A stretch of DNA of 23,476 nucleotides from JANMDR01 sp031409495 (lineage in GTDB: Bacteria; Pseudomonadota; Gammaproteobacteria; Burkholderiales; Usitatibacteraceae): positions 1-23,476 of the forward strand of contig JANNXI010000032.1 of NCBI GenBank assembly GCA_031409495.1, read 5' to 3'. The position numbers and the translations under genes were made by a program. The notes below the pieces were generated by a model, which made no database searches, was not told where the DNA came from, and was given only the letters and a program-made list of their open reading frames with translations. Shown here piece after piece: positions 1 to 7,200 of the stretch; positions within the stretch are counted from its first letter, which is position 1, and every line of letters starts with the position of its first letter.

Positions 1-155
1 GGCACGCGGCTGTCGGAGCAACCAATCCACAAATATTCAGGGCTTTGTTGCTTGGCCAATTGCTCAAAAAAATCCGGCTGCTTTGCGCGAATGCGTTCTG
101 CCCACGCGACGTTGTTTTTGAATAGTACGTTTAAATTTTTATCTTGCAGGGTCAT
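1..155 (-). CDS. can: Beta-class carbonic anhydrase, N-terminal part (cut by window edge)
   Basis: The reverse strand from the ATG at 155-153 reads through the window edge for 51 codons. It matches the start of beta-carbonic anhydrases of the E. coli Can type: an N-terminal arm (LFKNNVAWAERI), a helix containing FFEQLAKQQ, then YLWIGCSDSRVP. The CSDSR stretch carries the first zinc ligand Cys and the Asp/Arg dyad of the family. The enzyme interconverts CO2 and bicarbonate in the cytoplasm. No clear Shine-Dalgarno site precedes the ATG. The second zinc-binding part (HxxC) lies outside the window, so completeness cannot be judged. The symbol rests on family resemblance. Confidence 0.9.
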   Translation of the reverse strand, partial: MTLQDKNLNVLFKNNVAWAERIRAKQPDFFEQLAKQQSPEYLWIGCSDSRV

Positions 156-241
156 TATTTTTGTCTTTTATTGTGCCTGACGAAGCCCTCGATCCGAAGT
201 TAGTCCCCTCGCGGGAAAAAGAGGGCGGCTTCAAGCAATAT

Positions 242-1444
242 TTAGATGTCCCAAACAGGCTTATGGCCGCTGTGGGCATCAACAGCATTGAACATGGCGT
301 TAATTTGTTTACGCTCTAGTGCCGATATTTCGGGTCGCCACACCTCAAACAACAATATTACGCGCACCGCATCGCTTTCGTTCCAAGCTTCGTGCTCGAT
401 GGTGTCGTCGAATAGCCAAACTTTGCCCTCCACCCAAGGCCTAATTTCATTGCCGACACGAAACGTGCAACCTGCCGGGACGATTAACGGCAGATGGCAA
501 ATTAGCCGCGTATTCACAAAACCGCAATGCGCCGGAATGTGCGCGCCGGGGCGCAATAATGAAAATAATACCGACGGCGAACGATTATTGGTTTGTGTCA
601 GTGGAATATTGGCTATCGCCGCCATGGTTTTAGGGCATCGCGCCGCGTTTTGCGGCACTATCTCGCCGTTTTTCCATAAATAAAAGGCTGCCCAGTCGGC
701 ATTGTTGAGCATGCCGTCTTGGTCGCCATGCGGGCGATTAGCGCTACCCTCAACATAGGGCTTAAATGCAGAGTCTTCTTTCAGTATTTCCAGCAATTCA
801 GCGCAGATTGCACCAGTTTGCGCTTCCAATGCCGCCACCCATGCAAAATCAGCGGGATTAAAAAACTGAGTTTGCGGTAACTCAGGAAAATAGTAGTAGC
901 GCGGTTGCTGTACGAAGCGTTGCTTTTTGCCGTTCAGTAAATCTAAAGATTGCGCAAACCGAGAGTGCTTTAAGACGCCCGTATTTAGGCTGCCTTCAGG
1001 CACTTCTGTGGTGATAGAGGTGGTTAAAAACTGCTCGAACGCAATTGCGTATTCGTTACACCTAGCCTGCGCATGATCGAGCGCTTGCGACAAACTATTG
1101 GGAAACTGATCCGTCGGTAGGGTAGCCAATTGCGTCGCTGATTTCACCGCCGCCATGTAAAAGGCCGACGCACTACGGCTGTCGCCCACCTCATGCAGGC
1201 GATCCGCTTTAAAAATTAAGGCCCGTAAATTTCGCGGCTCAAGCGCTAACGCACGCTCGATGGCGGCGTGCATCGCAGAAGCATCATTGAGCGCGCGGCA
1301 CGCATAAGCCAGCGCTACGCAATGCATCGCGTCGGCACCCCCAGAGGCAACAAGTTTGTCGAGTGTGGTGCGCGCCGATTGTGCATCGCCTTGCAATAGG
1401 GCTGCCATACCAGACTTTGCCAGCGCAATTTCCTGCGGCTTCAT
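242..1444 (-). CDS. Aspartyl/asparaginyl beta-hydroxylase domain protein with TPR-like N-terminus
   Basis: 400 aa. Residues 1-105 are Ala-rich paired helices resembling TPR repeats (AIERALALEPRNLRALIFKA). Residues about 215-375 form the AspH-type cupin: HIPAHCG around H302/H306, NTRLICHLPL with H317, and DDTIEHEAWN with H351, followed by RVILLFEVWRPE with R361. In this Fe(II)/2-oxoglutarate dioxygenase family the two conserved histidines (H317 and H351 by alignment from memory) bind iron and the late Arg binds 2-oxoglutarate. The family hydroxylates Asp/Asn residues, and relatives such as LpxO act on lipid A. The substrate here is unknown. There is no signal peptide or membrane segment, so it is cytoplasmic. 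The ATG overlaps the plsY stop by 4 nt (ATGA), so the two are probably translationally coupled. Confidence 0.85.
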   Translation of the reverse strand: MKPQEIALAKSGMAALLQGDAQSARTTLDKLVASGGADAMHCVALAYACRALNDASAMHAAIERALALEPRNLRALIFKADRLHEVGDSRSASAFYMAAVKSATQLATLPTDQFPNSLSQALDHAQARCNEYAIAFEQFLTTSITTEVPEGSLNTGVLKHSRFAQSLDLLNGKKQRFVQQPRYYYFPELPQTQFFNPADFAWVAALEAQTGAICAELLEILKEDSAFKPYVEGSANRPHGDQDGMLNNADWAAFYLWKNGEIVPQNAARCPKTMAAIANIPLTQTNNRSPSVLFSLLRPGAHIPAHCGFVNTRLICHLPLIVPAGCTFRVGNEIRPWVEGKVWLFDDTIEHEAWNESDAVRVILLFEVWRPEISALERKQINAMFNAVDAHSGHKPVWDI

Positions 1445-2061
1445 TGCGGTGGAGTAGCCTTTTTCGCGCCTAGTTTTGATTCTGTACCGTTCAATAGCTT
1501 GGTAATATTTTCTTTATGTCGCCAAACCAGCAAGGCCGACATCGCAATGACGGCAAATAACTCCATCTGTATGCCGAATAAAAAGAAAAAATAGGCCGGC
1601 GAAAACACGCTTGCCACGAGGGCGGCTAGTGACGAATAGCGAAAAAACACTGCCATAATAATCCATGTAGCCAGCACCGCTAAACCAAGCCACACATTGA
1701 GTGCCAACAAAATGCCTGCGGCAGTCGCAACACCTTTGCCGCCTAAAAATTTAAAAAATATCGGGAATAAATGCCCTAAAAATACCGCAATGGCGACCCC
1801 GGCAATGGCCCACGGCAATAGCCCCCATTCTACAAAGTAAAGCTTGGCTAGCCATACCGCAAGCCAGCCTTTGGCACCGTCGCCCAGCAGCGTTAAAATT
1901 GCCGCCATTTTTTTACCGGTACGCAGCACATTGGTGGCACCAGGGTTGCCAGAGCCGTATGAATGCGGATCGGGTAGGCCGAAGGCGTAGCTTACAATAA
2001 CGGCAAAAGACAGCGAGCCGATTAAATACGCGCCTAGAATGGCTAAAATAGATGCAGTCAT
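1441..2061 (-). CDS. plsY: Acyl-phosphate glycerol-3-phosphate acyltransferase PlsY
   Basis: 206 aa, the usual length for PlsY. This inner-membrane enzyme transfers an acyl group from acyl-phosphate to glycerol-3-phosphate, making lysophosphatidic acid, the first step of phospholipid synthesis. Three family motifs are intact: SYGSGNPGATN at 34-44 (phosphate-binding loop), GHLFPIFFKFLGGKGVAT at 96-113, and RHKENITKLLNGTE at 181-194. About five hydrophobic segments separate them (for example 1-28, 80-100, 118-140, 143-178). It is divergent from folB across only 41 bp and is the first gene of a two-gene unit with the AspH-like gene, overlapping it by 4 nt. The start ATG at 2061-2059 fits the canonical N-terminus. 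Confidence 0.96.
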   Translation of the reverse strand: MTASILAILGAYLIGSLSFAVIVSYAFGLPDPHSYGSGNPGATNVLRTGKKMAAILTLLGDGAKGWLAVWLAKLYFVEWGLLPWAIAGVAIAVFLGHLFPIFFKFLGGKGVATAAGILLALNVWLGLAVLATWIIMAVFFRYSSLAALVASVFSPAYFFFLFGIQMELFAVIAMSALLVWRHKENITKLLNGTESKLGAKKATPPQ

Positions 2062-2066
2062 ATCGA

Positions 2067-2076
2067 GTTAATTAAC
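2067..2076. promoter_or_regulatory. 10-bp perfect palindrome in the plsY/folB divergent promoter gap
   Basis: GTTAATTAAC is a perfect palindrome in the 41-bp space between the divergent starts of plsY and folB. A TATAAA-like hexamer lies directly beside it. Both promoters must lie in or near this space, so a shared regulator site is possible, but a 10-bp AT-rich palindrome can also occur by chance. This is inference. Confidence 0.25.
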
Positions 2077-2102
2077 CTTATAAACTGAAACAGCGAAGCT
2101 AA

Positions 2103-2510
2103 ATGGATAAAATATTTATACGCGATTTTCGCACAGAAGCGTGGATCGGCATTTATGATTGGGAGCAAGCGCGGGCGCAGGTGTTAGAGCTGCAAATTGA
2201 AATTGGTGTAGACACCCATCAAGCTGGCGGTTCCGACAAAATTGCCGACACCATCCATTATGGCGAAGTTGTGGAGCGGGTGCAAAGTGATTTAAAAACC
2301 ACCAAATTCCAGTTACTCGAAGCGCTAGCCGAACATATCGCAAATGTGATTTTGCATGATTTTAAGGCGTTGAATGTGTCGGTGAGCGTGGCCAAGCTCG
2401 GGCATATAAAAAACGTAGGCAAACTGGGCGTGGCGATTTATCGCGCGCGCGCGCTTGCCGGTGCAACACCGATCCAACCATTCGCGCCAAGCGAAAGCAG
2501 CGGCGGATAA
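2103..2510 (+). CDS. folB: Dihydroneopterin aldolase FolB
   Basis: 135 aa. FolB cleaves 7,8-dihydroneopterin to 6-hydroxymethyl-dihydropterin and glycolaldehyde in folate synthesis. The sequence matches FolB along its length: IGIYDWE with E21, IHYGEVV with Y53, LLEALAEHIA with the pterin-binding E73, and VAKLG with K98, the likely catalytic lysine. The family's usual Lys-Pro after that lysine is Lys-Leu here, a mild departure. About 15 C-terminal residues (from IQPFAPS) extend beyond the fold and look disordered. It lies 52 nt upstream of the SDR gene on the same strand, so co-transcription is likely. The SD site is weak. Confidence 0.94.
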   Translation: MDKIFIRDFRTEAWIGIYDWEQARAQVLELQIEIGVDTHQAGGSDKIADTIHYGEVVERVQSDLKTTKFQLLEALAEHIANVILHDFKALNVSVSVAKLGHIKNVGKLGVAIYRARALAGATPIQPFAPSESSGG

Positions 2511-2562
2511 AATAGCAGTACCTCTGTAATAACTTTTCTATCATCATTAAAAAGGTCACACC

Positions 2563-3333
2563 ATGAGCGCAAATTTATTCTCACTCCAAGGCAAAGTTGC
2601 ACTAATCACCGGCGGCTCACGCGGCTTAGGTTTGCAGATGGCGCACGGCTTTGGCGCAATGGGCGCAAAGTTGGCCCTAACCGCCCGCAAAACCAATGAA
2701 TTAGCGGATGCAAAAGCCGAGCTTACTGCAAAAGGCTACGAAGTCTTTGTGTTTCCGAGCGATTTAGCCAAGCCAGAAACATTGGTGCCCATGGTTGATG
2801 CGGTAATTGCCCACTACGGCTGTATTGATATTTTGATGAACAACGCTGGCGCTTCTTGGGGCGCGCCCGCGGAAGAATATCCGTTAGAGGCATGGAATAA
2901 AATAATCAACATTAATCTCACGGGTACATGGTTAGTCACGCAAGCGGTCGGCGCTAAGTCGATGATTCCAAACAGACGCGGCGCGATTGTTACGGTGGCA
3001 TCTGTGGCTGGTTTACGTGGGCAAATAGGTGGCATGCAAACTATTGCTTACAACACATCAAAAGGCGGCTTGGTCAACTTTACGCGCGCCTTGGCGGCCG
3101 AATGGGCGCCGCACAATATCCGTGTAAATGCACTCGCACCAGGTTTCTTCCCTACAAAAATGAGTGAAGGCTTATTAAAAGTGGTGGACAAGCACATTAT
3201 CGGCATGACGCCGATGGGGCGTCTAGGCGGTGACGATGATTTGATGGGGCCGGCGATTTTTTTAGTGTCCGATGCGGCAAGCTATGTGACGGGACAAATA
3301 TTGTCGGTAGACGGTGGCATGACGGCCGTATAG
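2563..3333 (+). CDS. Short-chain dehydrogenase/reductase (SDR), classical type
   Basis: 256 aa classical SDR. Visible features are the Rossmann motif TGGSRGLG at 16-23, NNAG at 93-96, catalytic S147 in TVASVAG, Y163 and K167 in YNTSK, and the C-terminal SVDGG. The active-site set is complete, so it should be an active NAD(P)(H)-dependent oxidoreductase. The RKTNE stretch after the second strand suggests NADP preference, as an inference. Overall it resembles the gluconate 5-dehydrogenase or 3-oxoacyl-ACP reductase branch, but its substrate cannot be read from the sequence. Proximity to folB suggests co-transcription, not a shared pathway. Confidence 0.9.
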   Translation: MSANLFSLQGKVALITGGSRGLGLQMAHGFGAMGAKLALTARKTNELADAKAELTAKGYEVFVFPSDLAKPETLVPMVDAVIAHYGCIDILMNNAGASWGAPAEEYPLEAWNKIININLTGTWLVTQAVGAKSMIPNRRGAIVTVASVAGLRGQIGGMQTIAYNTSKGGLVNFTRALAAEWAPHNIRVNALAPGFFPTKMSEGLLKVVDKHIIGMTPMGRLGGDDDLMGPAIFLVSDAASYVTGQILSVDGGMTAV

Positions 3334-3335
3334 AT

Positions 3336-3403
3336 TTTTGCCCCAAGAAAAAGCCCAACCGCCTGCTAAGAATGGTTGGGCAAAAGACCATTTTTTAGGC
3401 GGT
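3336..3403. terminator. Interlocking inverted repeats at the 3' end of the SDR gene; probable terminator region
   Basis: Several inverted repeats share arms. TTTTGCCC (3336-3343) pairs with GGGCAAAA (3378-3385). GCCCAACC (3353-3360) pairs with GGTTGGGC (3374-3381). ACCGCCT (3358-3364) pairs with AGGCGGT (3397-3403). AATGGT (3371-3376) pairs with ACCATT (3387-3392), followed by a T-run. Some pairings exclude others. The segment lies between the SDR gene and the convergent small gene at 3458-3724, where a bidirectional terminator is expected. The folding is inferred by eye. Confidence 0.55.
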
Positions 3404-3457
3404 CTGGAGGGAAACGGTGGTACTAAATTTGGCGTGGATGTATGCCCTGAAGATGCC

Positions 3458-3724
3458 CTAAATACGGGTGCCTTCAAGCATTATTGCGGTGGTTTTTTTA
3501 GCGCTTGCCACTTGTGCTGGCGTGAATCGCTTAGCCGTAATAACCATCGGTTCTAGGAGAATCATTTTTGCCACTGCCGAGCTCGATACGGTATGCACGG
3601 GCTGGGTATAGATGCGGCTCGACGTCGCGGTGGTTGGCTGGTCTAATGCGCTAATAAGTACGATGGCGAACAAGATCGCGCAAGCGATAAAAGCGATGAC
3701 GATGCGGTTTGTGGCTGAAAACAT
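3458..3724 (-). CDS. Small membrane-anchored protein of unknown function
   Basis: 88 aa. A good SD site (GGAGC, about 5 nt upstream) precedes the ATG at 3724-3722. Residues about 7-27 (RIVIAFIACAILFAIVLISA) form one membrane segment or uncleaved signal anchor. A Ser/Thr-rich region follows, then PMVITAKRFTPAQVASAKK, a short conserved-looking patch of the kind found in small Burkholderiales envelope proteins. With the N-terminal anchor the rest would face the periplasm. I do not recognise a named family and assign no function. It is monocistronic, convergent with the SDR gene and downstream of the symporter on the same strand after a 166-bp gap. The coding call rests on the SD site plus the anchor. 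Confidence 0.65.
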   Translation of the reverse strand: MFSATNRIVIAFIACAILFAIVLISALDQPTTATSSRIYTQPVHTVSSSAVAKMILLEPMVITAKRFTPAQVASAKKTTAIMLEGTRI

Positions 3725-3890
3725 TTTAAGCTCCGTTCTAAAATTGGCGATATTGAAATCGCTGCGATAGAGGAATCTTAAAACACCAAACTTAGCCCTG
3801 CATTAGGATTGCGACGAAGTGCGGAAAACCATGCCTGAATTGTAAATTAGCCGCAAATATGCCACGAAAAAGCGGCACCGCAAGCATCAA

Positions 3891-5369
3891 CTATGCAGCT
3901 CGAGTGCGGTGCAAGTCGTGATGCTCCCCTGTTTGCGGGTGCGCATAGTGTGGGTGGGGTTTGCTTAGCAGTGAGCCTGCCACCATCCCAACGATAGCCA
4001 TCAATACGCCGCCGAGCTGTGGTGGAAAAACCTCACCGAGTGACGTGAATAGCAATATTAACCAAGTAGAAATGCCCATAATAATTGACGCCATTGCGCC
4101 ATATTTGGTTGCCCGCGTCCAGTAAAGGCCACAAACCAGTGGCACAAAGGCGCCCACTAACGTGATTTGATAGGCTGATGAAACCATCTCATAAATTGGT
4201 TTGCCGCGTGCTGCCATAGCGTAAATGAGCACCAAGCAGGTGAAGATCAGCAAGGTAATGCGGAAGGCAAACAATGCCTGTTTGTCGGTCATGTGCGGCT
4301 TAAAATGACGGTAGATGTTTTCTACAAAGCTCGTAGACGGTGCTAAAAGCGTGGCGGACGCCGTTGATTTGATGGCAGATAACAGTGCGCCAAAGAATAT
4401 TATTTGCGCAATAAATGGCATCTTTTCCAGTACAAATAAAGGCAGAATTTTTTGTGCTGAATGTGCATCCGTCGCCAGTAATTCAGCCGTTTTTTCAGGC
4501 ATGGCTATCACGGCGCAGGCCACGATAAACATGGGGACAAAGGCAAATAACAGGTAGGCGCTTCCACCAATAATAGCGCCACGTGATGCTGTTTGTGCGT
4601 CTTTTGCGCTCATGACGCGCTGGAAAATGTCTTGCTGTGGGATAGATCCCAGCATCATTGTTATTGCAGCAGCAATAAAAAACAACACGTCTTTGGTGTT
4701 CGGTTCTGGCAAAAAGCGCGCCCAGTTTTTCTGTTGTGCTAAATCGACAACTTTGGAGAACCCACCCGCCATGTCATTGGCTAAATACGCAATGTAGCTC
4801 AGGCCCAAAATGAGCACAATCATCTGAATGAAATCAGTCCACGCAATCGCTAACATACCGCCGCAAACCACGTAGAGCAAAATCGACGCTGTGCCGATAA
4901 TCATGCCGCCTTCAATAGAAATTGCGCCGTTGCTAACCAAATTAAAGACAAGGCCAAGTGCTGTAACCTGTGCCGCCACCCAGCCCAGATAGCTACAAAC
5001 GATGGCGACGGAACAAAAAATTTCCACGCCTTTGCCATAGCGTGCGCGATAAAAATCGCCGATGGTCATAAGATTCATGCGATAGAGCTTTGCCGCAAAG
5101 AAAATGCCCACAAAAATCAAACAAAGCGATGCGCCAAATGGATCTTCTACCACGGCATTTAAGCCACCCTGCACAAATTTAGCGCTGATGCCAAGCACGG
5201 TTTCTGAACCAAACCAGGTTGCAAAGGTGGTCGTGATAATCATGATTAACGGCAAACTGCGACCGGCCAGCGCAAAATCGGTCGAGGTTTTTACCCGTCG
5301 CGCGGCCATTAAGCCAATGGCAAGAGTGCCTAATAAATAAAGAATAACTAAGCCCAAAAGTGTTGTCAT
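3891..5369 (-). CDS. Sodium:solute symporter (SSS family)
   Basis: 492 aa with about 13 hydrophobic segments, the size and topology of SSS-family Na+-coupled symporters (PutP/PanF type). Diagnostic stretches are TDFALAGRSLP with FATWFGSETVLG after the first segment, GGMLAIAWTDFIQM in the middle, and SAIKSTASATLLAPST, which matches the family's Ser/Thr-containing sodium site in TM8. The substrate (amino acid, carboxylate, polyol) cannot be deduced. The last 23 residues form a His-rich cytoplasmic tail with six His (PHPHYAH and EHHDLH), unusual for the family. It has no neighbours of evident shared pathway. It is transcribed after the ubiB terminator and so needs its own promoter. The SD site is poor. 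Confidence 0.88.
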   Translation of the reverse strand: MTTLLGLVILYLLGTLAIGLMAARRVKTSTDFALAGRSLPLIMIITTTFATWFGSETVLGISAKFVQGGLNAVVEDPFGASLCLIFVGIFFAAKLYRMNLMTIGDFYRARYGKGVEIFCSVAIVCSYLGWVAAQVTALGLVFNLVSNGAISIEGGMIIGTASILLYVVCGGMLAIAWTDFIQMIVLILGLSYIAYLANDMAGGFSKVVDLAQQKNWARFLPEPNTKDVLFFIAAAITMMLGSIPQQDIFQRVMSAKDAQTASRGAIIGGSAYLLFAFVPMFIVACAVIAMPEKTAELLATDAHSAQKILPLFVLEKMPFIAQIIFFGALLSAIKSTASATLLAPSTSFVENIYRHFKPHMTDKQALFAFRITLLIFTCLVLIYAMAARGKPIYEMVSSAYQITLVGAFVPLVCGLYWTRATKYGAMASIIMGISTWLILLFTSLGEVFPPQLGGVLMAIVGMVAGSLLSKPHPHYAHPQTGEHHDLHRTRAA

Positions 5370-5385
5370 GACGATTTATAAAAGG

Positions 5386-5418
5386 TAAAAATAAGAAAAC
5401 GCCCTTTAGCGAAGGGCG
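5386..5418 (-). terminator. Rho-independent terminator downstream of ubiB
   Basis: CGCCCTT (5400-5406) and AAGGGCG (5412-5418) form a 7-bp GC-rich stem with a 5-nt loop. On the minus strand the stem is followed by TTTTCTTATTTTT (5399-5387). It lies about 90 nt past the ubiB stop and before the symporter start, so it should end the ubiB transcript. Confidence 0.85.
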
Positions 5419-5509
5419 TGTGTGGATGTTTGTACGTGCGTGTACGCTTAAGTGTAAGTCTCAGGCTGACGCGGGAATTCGTTTATACGTAACTATAAGT
5501 GTAGCAAAC

Positions 5510-7078
5510 CTACAGCATTTGGAACAACACAACGCCATACCCGCAAGCAACGGTGAACAAAATGACGGCGATGACGACTAAAATTGCAGTTTGCACGCGC
5601 TGCGTCCGTTCGAGCTGTTTAATCGCGTTTTCAACGCGCGCTAAGTGATCTTGCGTGAGCGCCCGTTGCAGCATCCGAGGCAATTGCGGCAGCGTTTGTG
5701 CCCAAAGCGGCGCTTCCCGTTGCATGGCGCGGGCGATGCCACCCAAACCAGCTTGTTCATTCATCCACGCCACTAATATCGGCTGTGCTACGGGGCGCAA
5801 ATCTAGCTGCGGATACAACTGACGGCCTAAGCCTTCAACTTGCAACAACGTTTTTTGCAGCAGCACCAATTGCGGTTGAATTTCCATCTGAAACCGGCGC
5901 GACACCTCAAAGAGCCGCAGCAACACATTGCCAAAATAAATTTCGTTCAGTGGTTTATCAAAAATTGGCTCGCAAACCGAGCGTATTGCCGATTCAAATT
6001 CCTCCACGCGGGTGTGCGCAGGCACCCAACCGGCCTCAATATGCGCCATCGCCACGTCTTTATAGTCGCGGCGAAAAAAAGCGGCAAAGTTGCGCGCTAA
6101 GTAGGATTTGTCGCCGTCCGACAGGGTACCCATAATACCGAAATCAACCCCTGAATAAATGCCATTGCGCCCAACAAAAATATTACCTGGGTGCATATCA
6201 GCATGAAAAAATCCATCGCGAAACACCTGGGTAAAAAATATTTTTACGCCATCAGTCGCAAGCCGTTCAATGTCAATATTGAGCGCTTTGAGTTGCACCA
6301 AATCATTTACCGGAATCGCGTCAAGCCGCTCCATCACCATGATTGATTTATGGCAATAGTCAAAATATACTTCAGGTACGTAAAGCAAAGTGCCATCCGC
6401 AAAATTACGCCGCAGCGTGGACGCATTAGACGCTTCGCGAATGAGATCAAGCTCATCGCCCAAGCTACGCGCAAACTCCGCCACTACTTCACGCGGGCGT
6501 AGGCGTTTGCCATCGGCCAGGATATTTTCAATAATTTCGGCCAATGCATCAAGCAGGGCACAGTCTTTGGTGATTACCGTGGCAATACCGGGACGCAAAA
6601 TTTTAACTGCGACCAATTTCCCTGCTAGTTTTTTTAGGCTTGCTGGCGCATCGGCGGGCGGAGCTGCCAGTTTGGCAAAATGCACTTGGGCAACGGAGGC
6701 AGACGCGATCGGCGTTAAATCAAACTCTTCAAAAACCTTGGAATAATCTGCGCCATAGGCAGCGGCGAGGGTTGCAATTACGTCGTCGCGTGCAAACGGT
6801 GGAACCTGATCTTGCAGCTTAGACAGCTCGGTGGCGATGTCGTGCGGGACTAAATCTGGTCGGGTAGAAAGTATTTGCCCAAACTTAACAAAAAGGGGCC
6901 CCAAGCTTTCTAGTGCTAAACGTAAGCGCACCTCGCGTGGCTGCGCGAACTTGCGCCAAAAAAATAGGCCGCGCCAAATGGTTGTAATGAGTGAACCGCG
7001 CGTTGACCCTAACAAAAATTCGTCAAGCCCGTAACGGATAACTACAGATAGTATTTTAAGAAATCGGAAAAATCGCAT
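5510..7078 (-). CDS. ubiB: UbiB, ABC1-type atypical kinase/ATPase for ubiquinone synthesis
   Basis: 522 aa (E. coli UbiB is 546). It shows the UbiB/ADCK hallmarks: the KxGQ motif K65-F-G-Q68 within LGPLFVKFGQILSTR, the Ala-rich loop ASASVAQVH (125-133) replacing the kinase glycine loop, the ATP-site lysine K159 in VAVKI, HADMHPGN (292-299) as catalytic loop, and DFG at 312-314. The C-terminus (about 495-520) is a hydrophobic anchor (ILVVIAVILFTVACGYGVVL). UbiB supports coenzyme Q synthesis at the inner membrane, likely by ATP-driven handling of lipid intermediates. It stands alone here, without ubiE or ubiJ next to it. An extended -10-like TGTTAAAAT lies directly upstream of the ATG, implying a very short leader if used. 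Confidence 0.95.
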   Translation of the reverse strand: MRFFRFLKILSVVIRYGLDEFLLGSTRGSLITTIWRGLFFWRKFAQPREVRLRLALESLGPLFVKFGQILSTRPDLVPHDIATELSKLQDQVPPFARDDVIATLAAAYGADYSKVFEEFDLTPIASASVAQVHFAKLAAPPADAPASLKKLAGKLVAVKILRPGIATVITKDCALLDALAEIIENILADGKRLRPREVVAEFARSLGDELDLIREASNASTLRRNFADGTLLYVPEVYFDYCHKSIMVMERLDAIPVNDLVQLKALNIDIERLATDGVKIFFTQVFRDGFFHADMHPGNIFVGRNGIYSGVDFGIMGTLSDGDKSYLARNFAAFFRRDYKDVAMAHIEAGWVPAHTRVEEFESAIRSVCEPIFDKPLNEIYFGNVLLRLFEVSRRFQMEIQPQLVLLQKTLLQVEGLGRQLYPQLDLRPVAQPILVAWMNEQAGLGGIARAMQREAPLWAQTLPQLPRMLQRALTQDHLARVENAIKQLERTQRVQTAILVVIAVILFTVACGYGVVLFQML

Positions 7079-7200
7079 GAAATGATTTTAACAGCGTACT
7101 GGTGGCGCCAACGAACTACGTATATTTGTGCGCGTGCATCCAACGGAGCAACCTAGGCGTATTATTCGGTAACTTCATCACTTTTATTCTATTTATATCT

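Noticed and set aside
182..232. Inverted repeat GAAGCCCTC / GAGGG-CGGCTTC between the AspH-like gene and carbonic anhydrase
   Set aside because: Pairing needs a bulge and a 30-nt loop, and no T-tract follows on the minus strand, so a terminator call is not supported.
3338..3556. Plus-strand frame of 72 codons after the SDR gene
   Set aside because: No SD site. It overlaps the inverted-repeat segment and lies antisense to the better supported small membrane protein.
7102..7200. N-terminal extension of ArsS from a GTG
   Set aside because: The added residues are not family-like, lack an SD site and would occupy the ubiB/arsS divergent promoter space. The family length fits the ATG at 7201.
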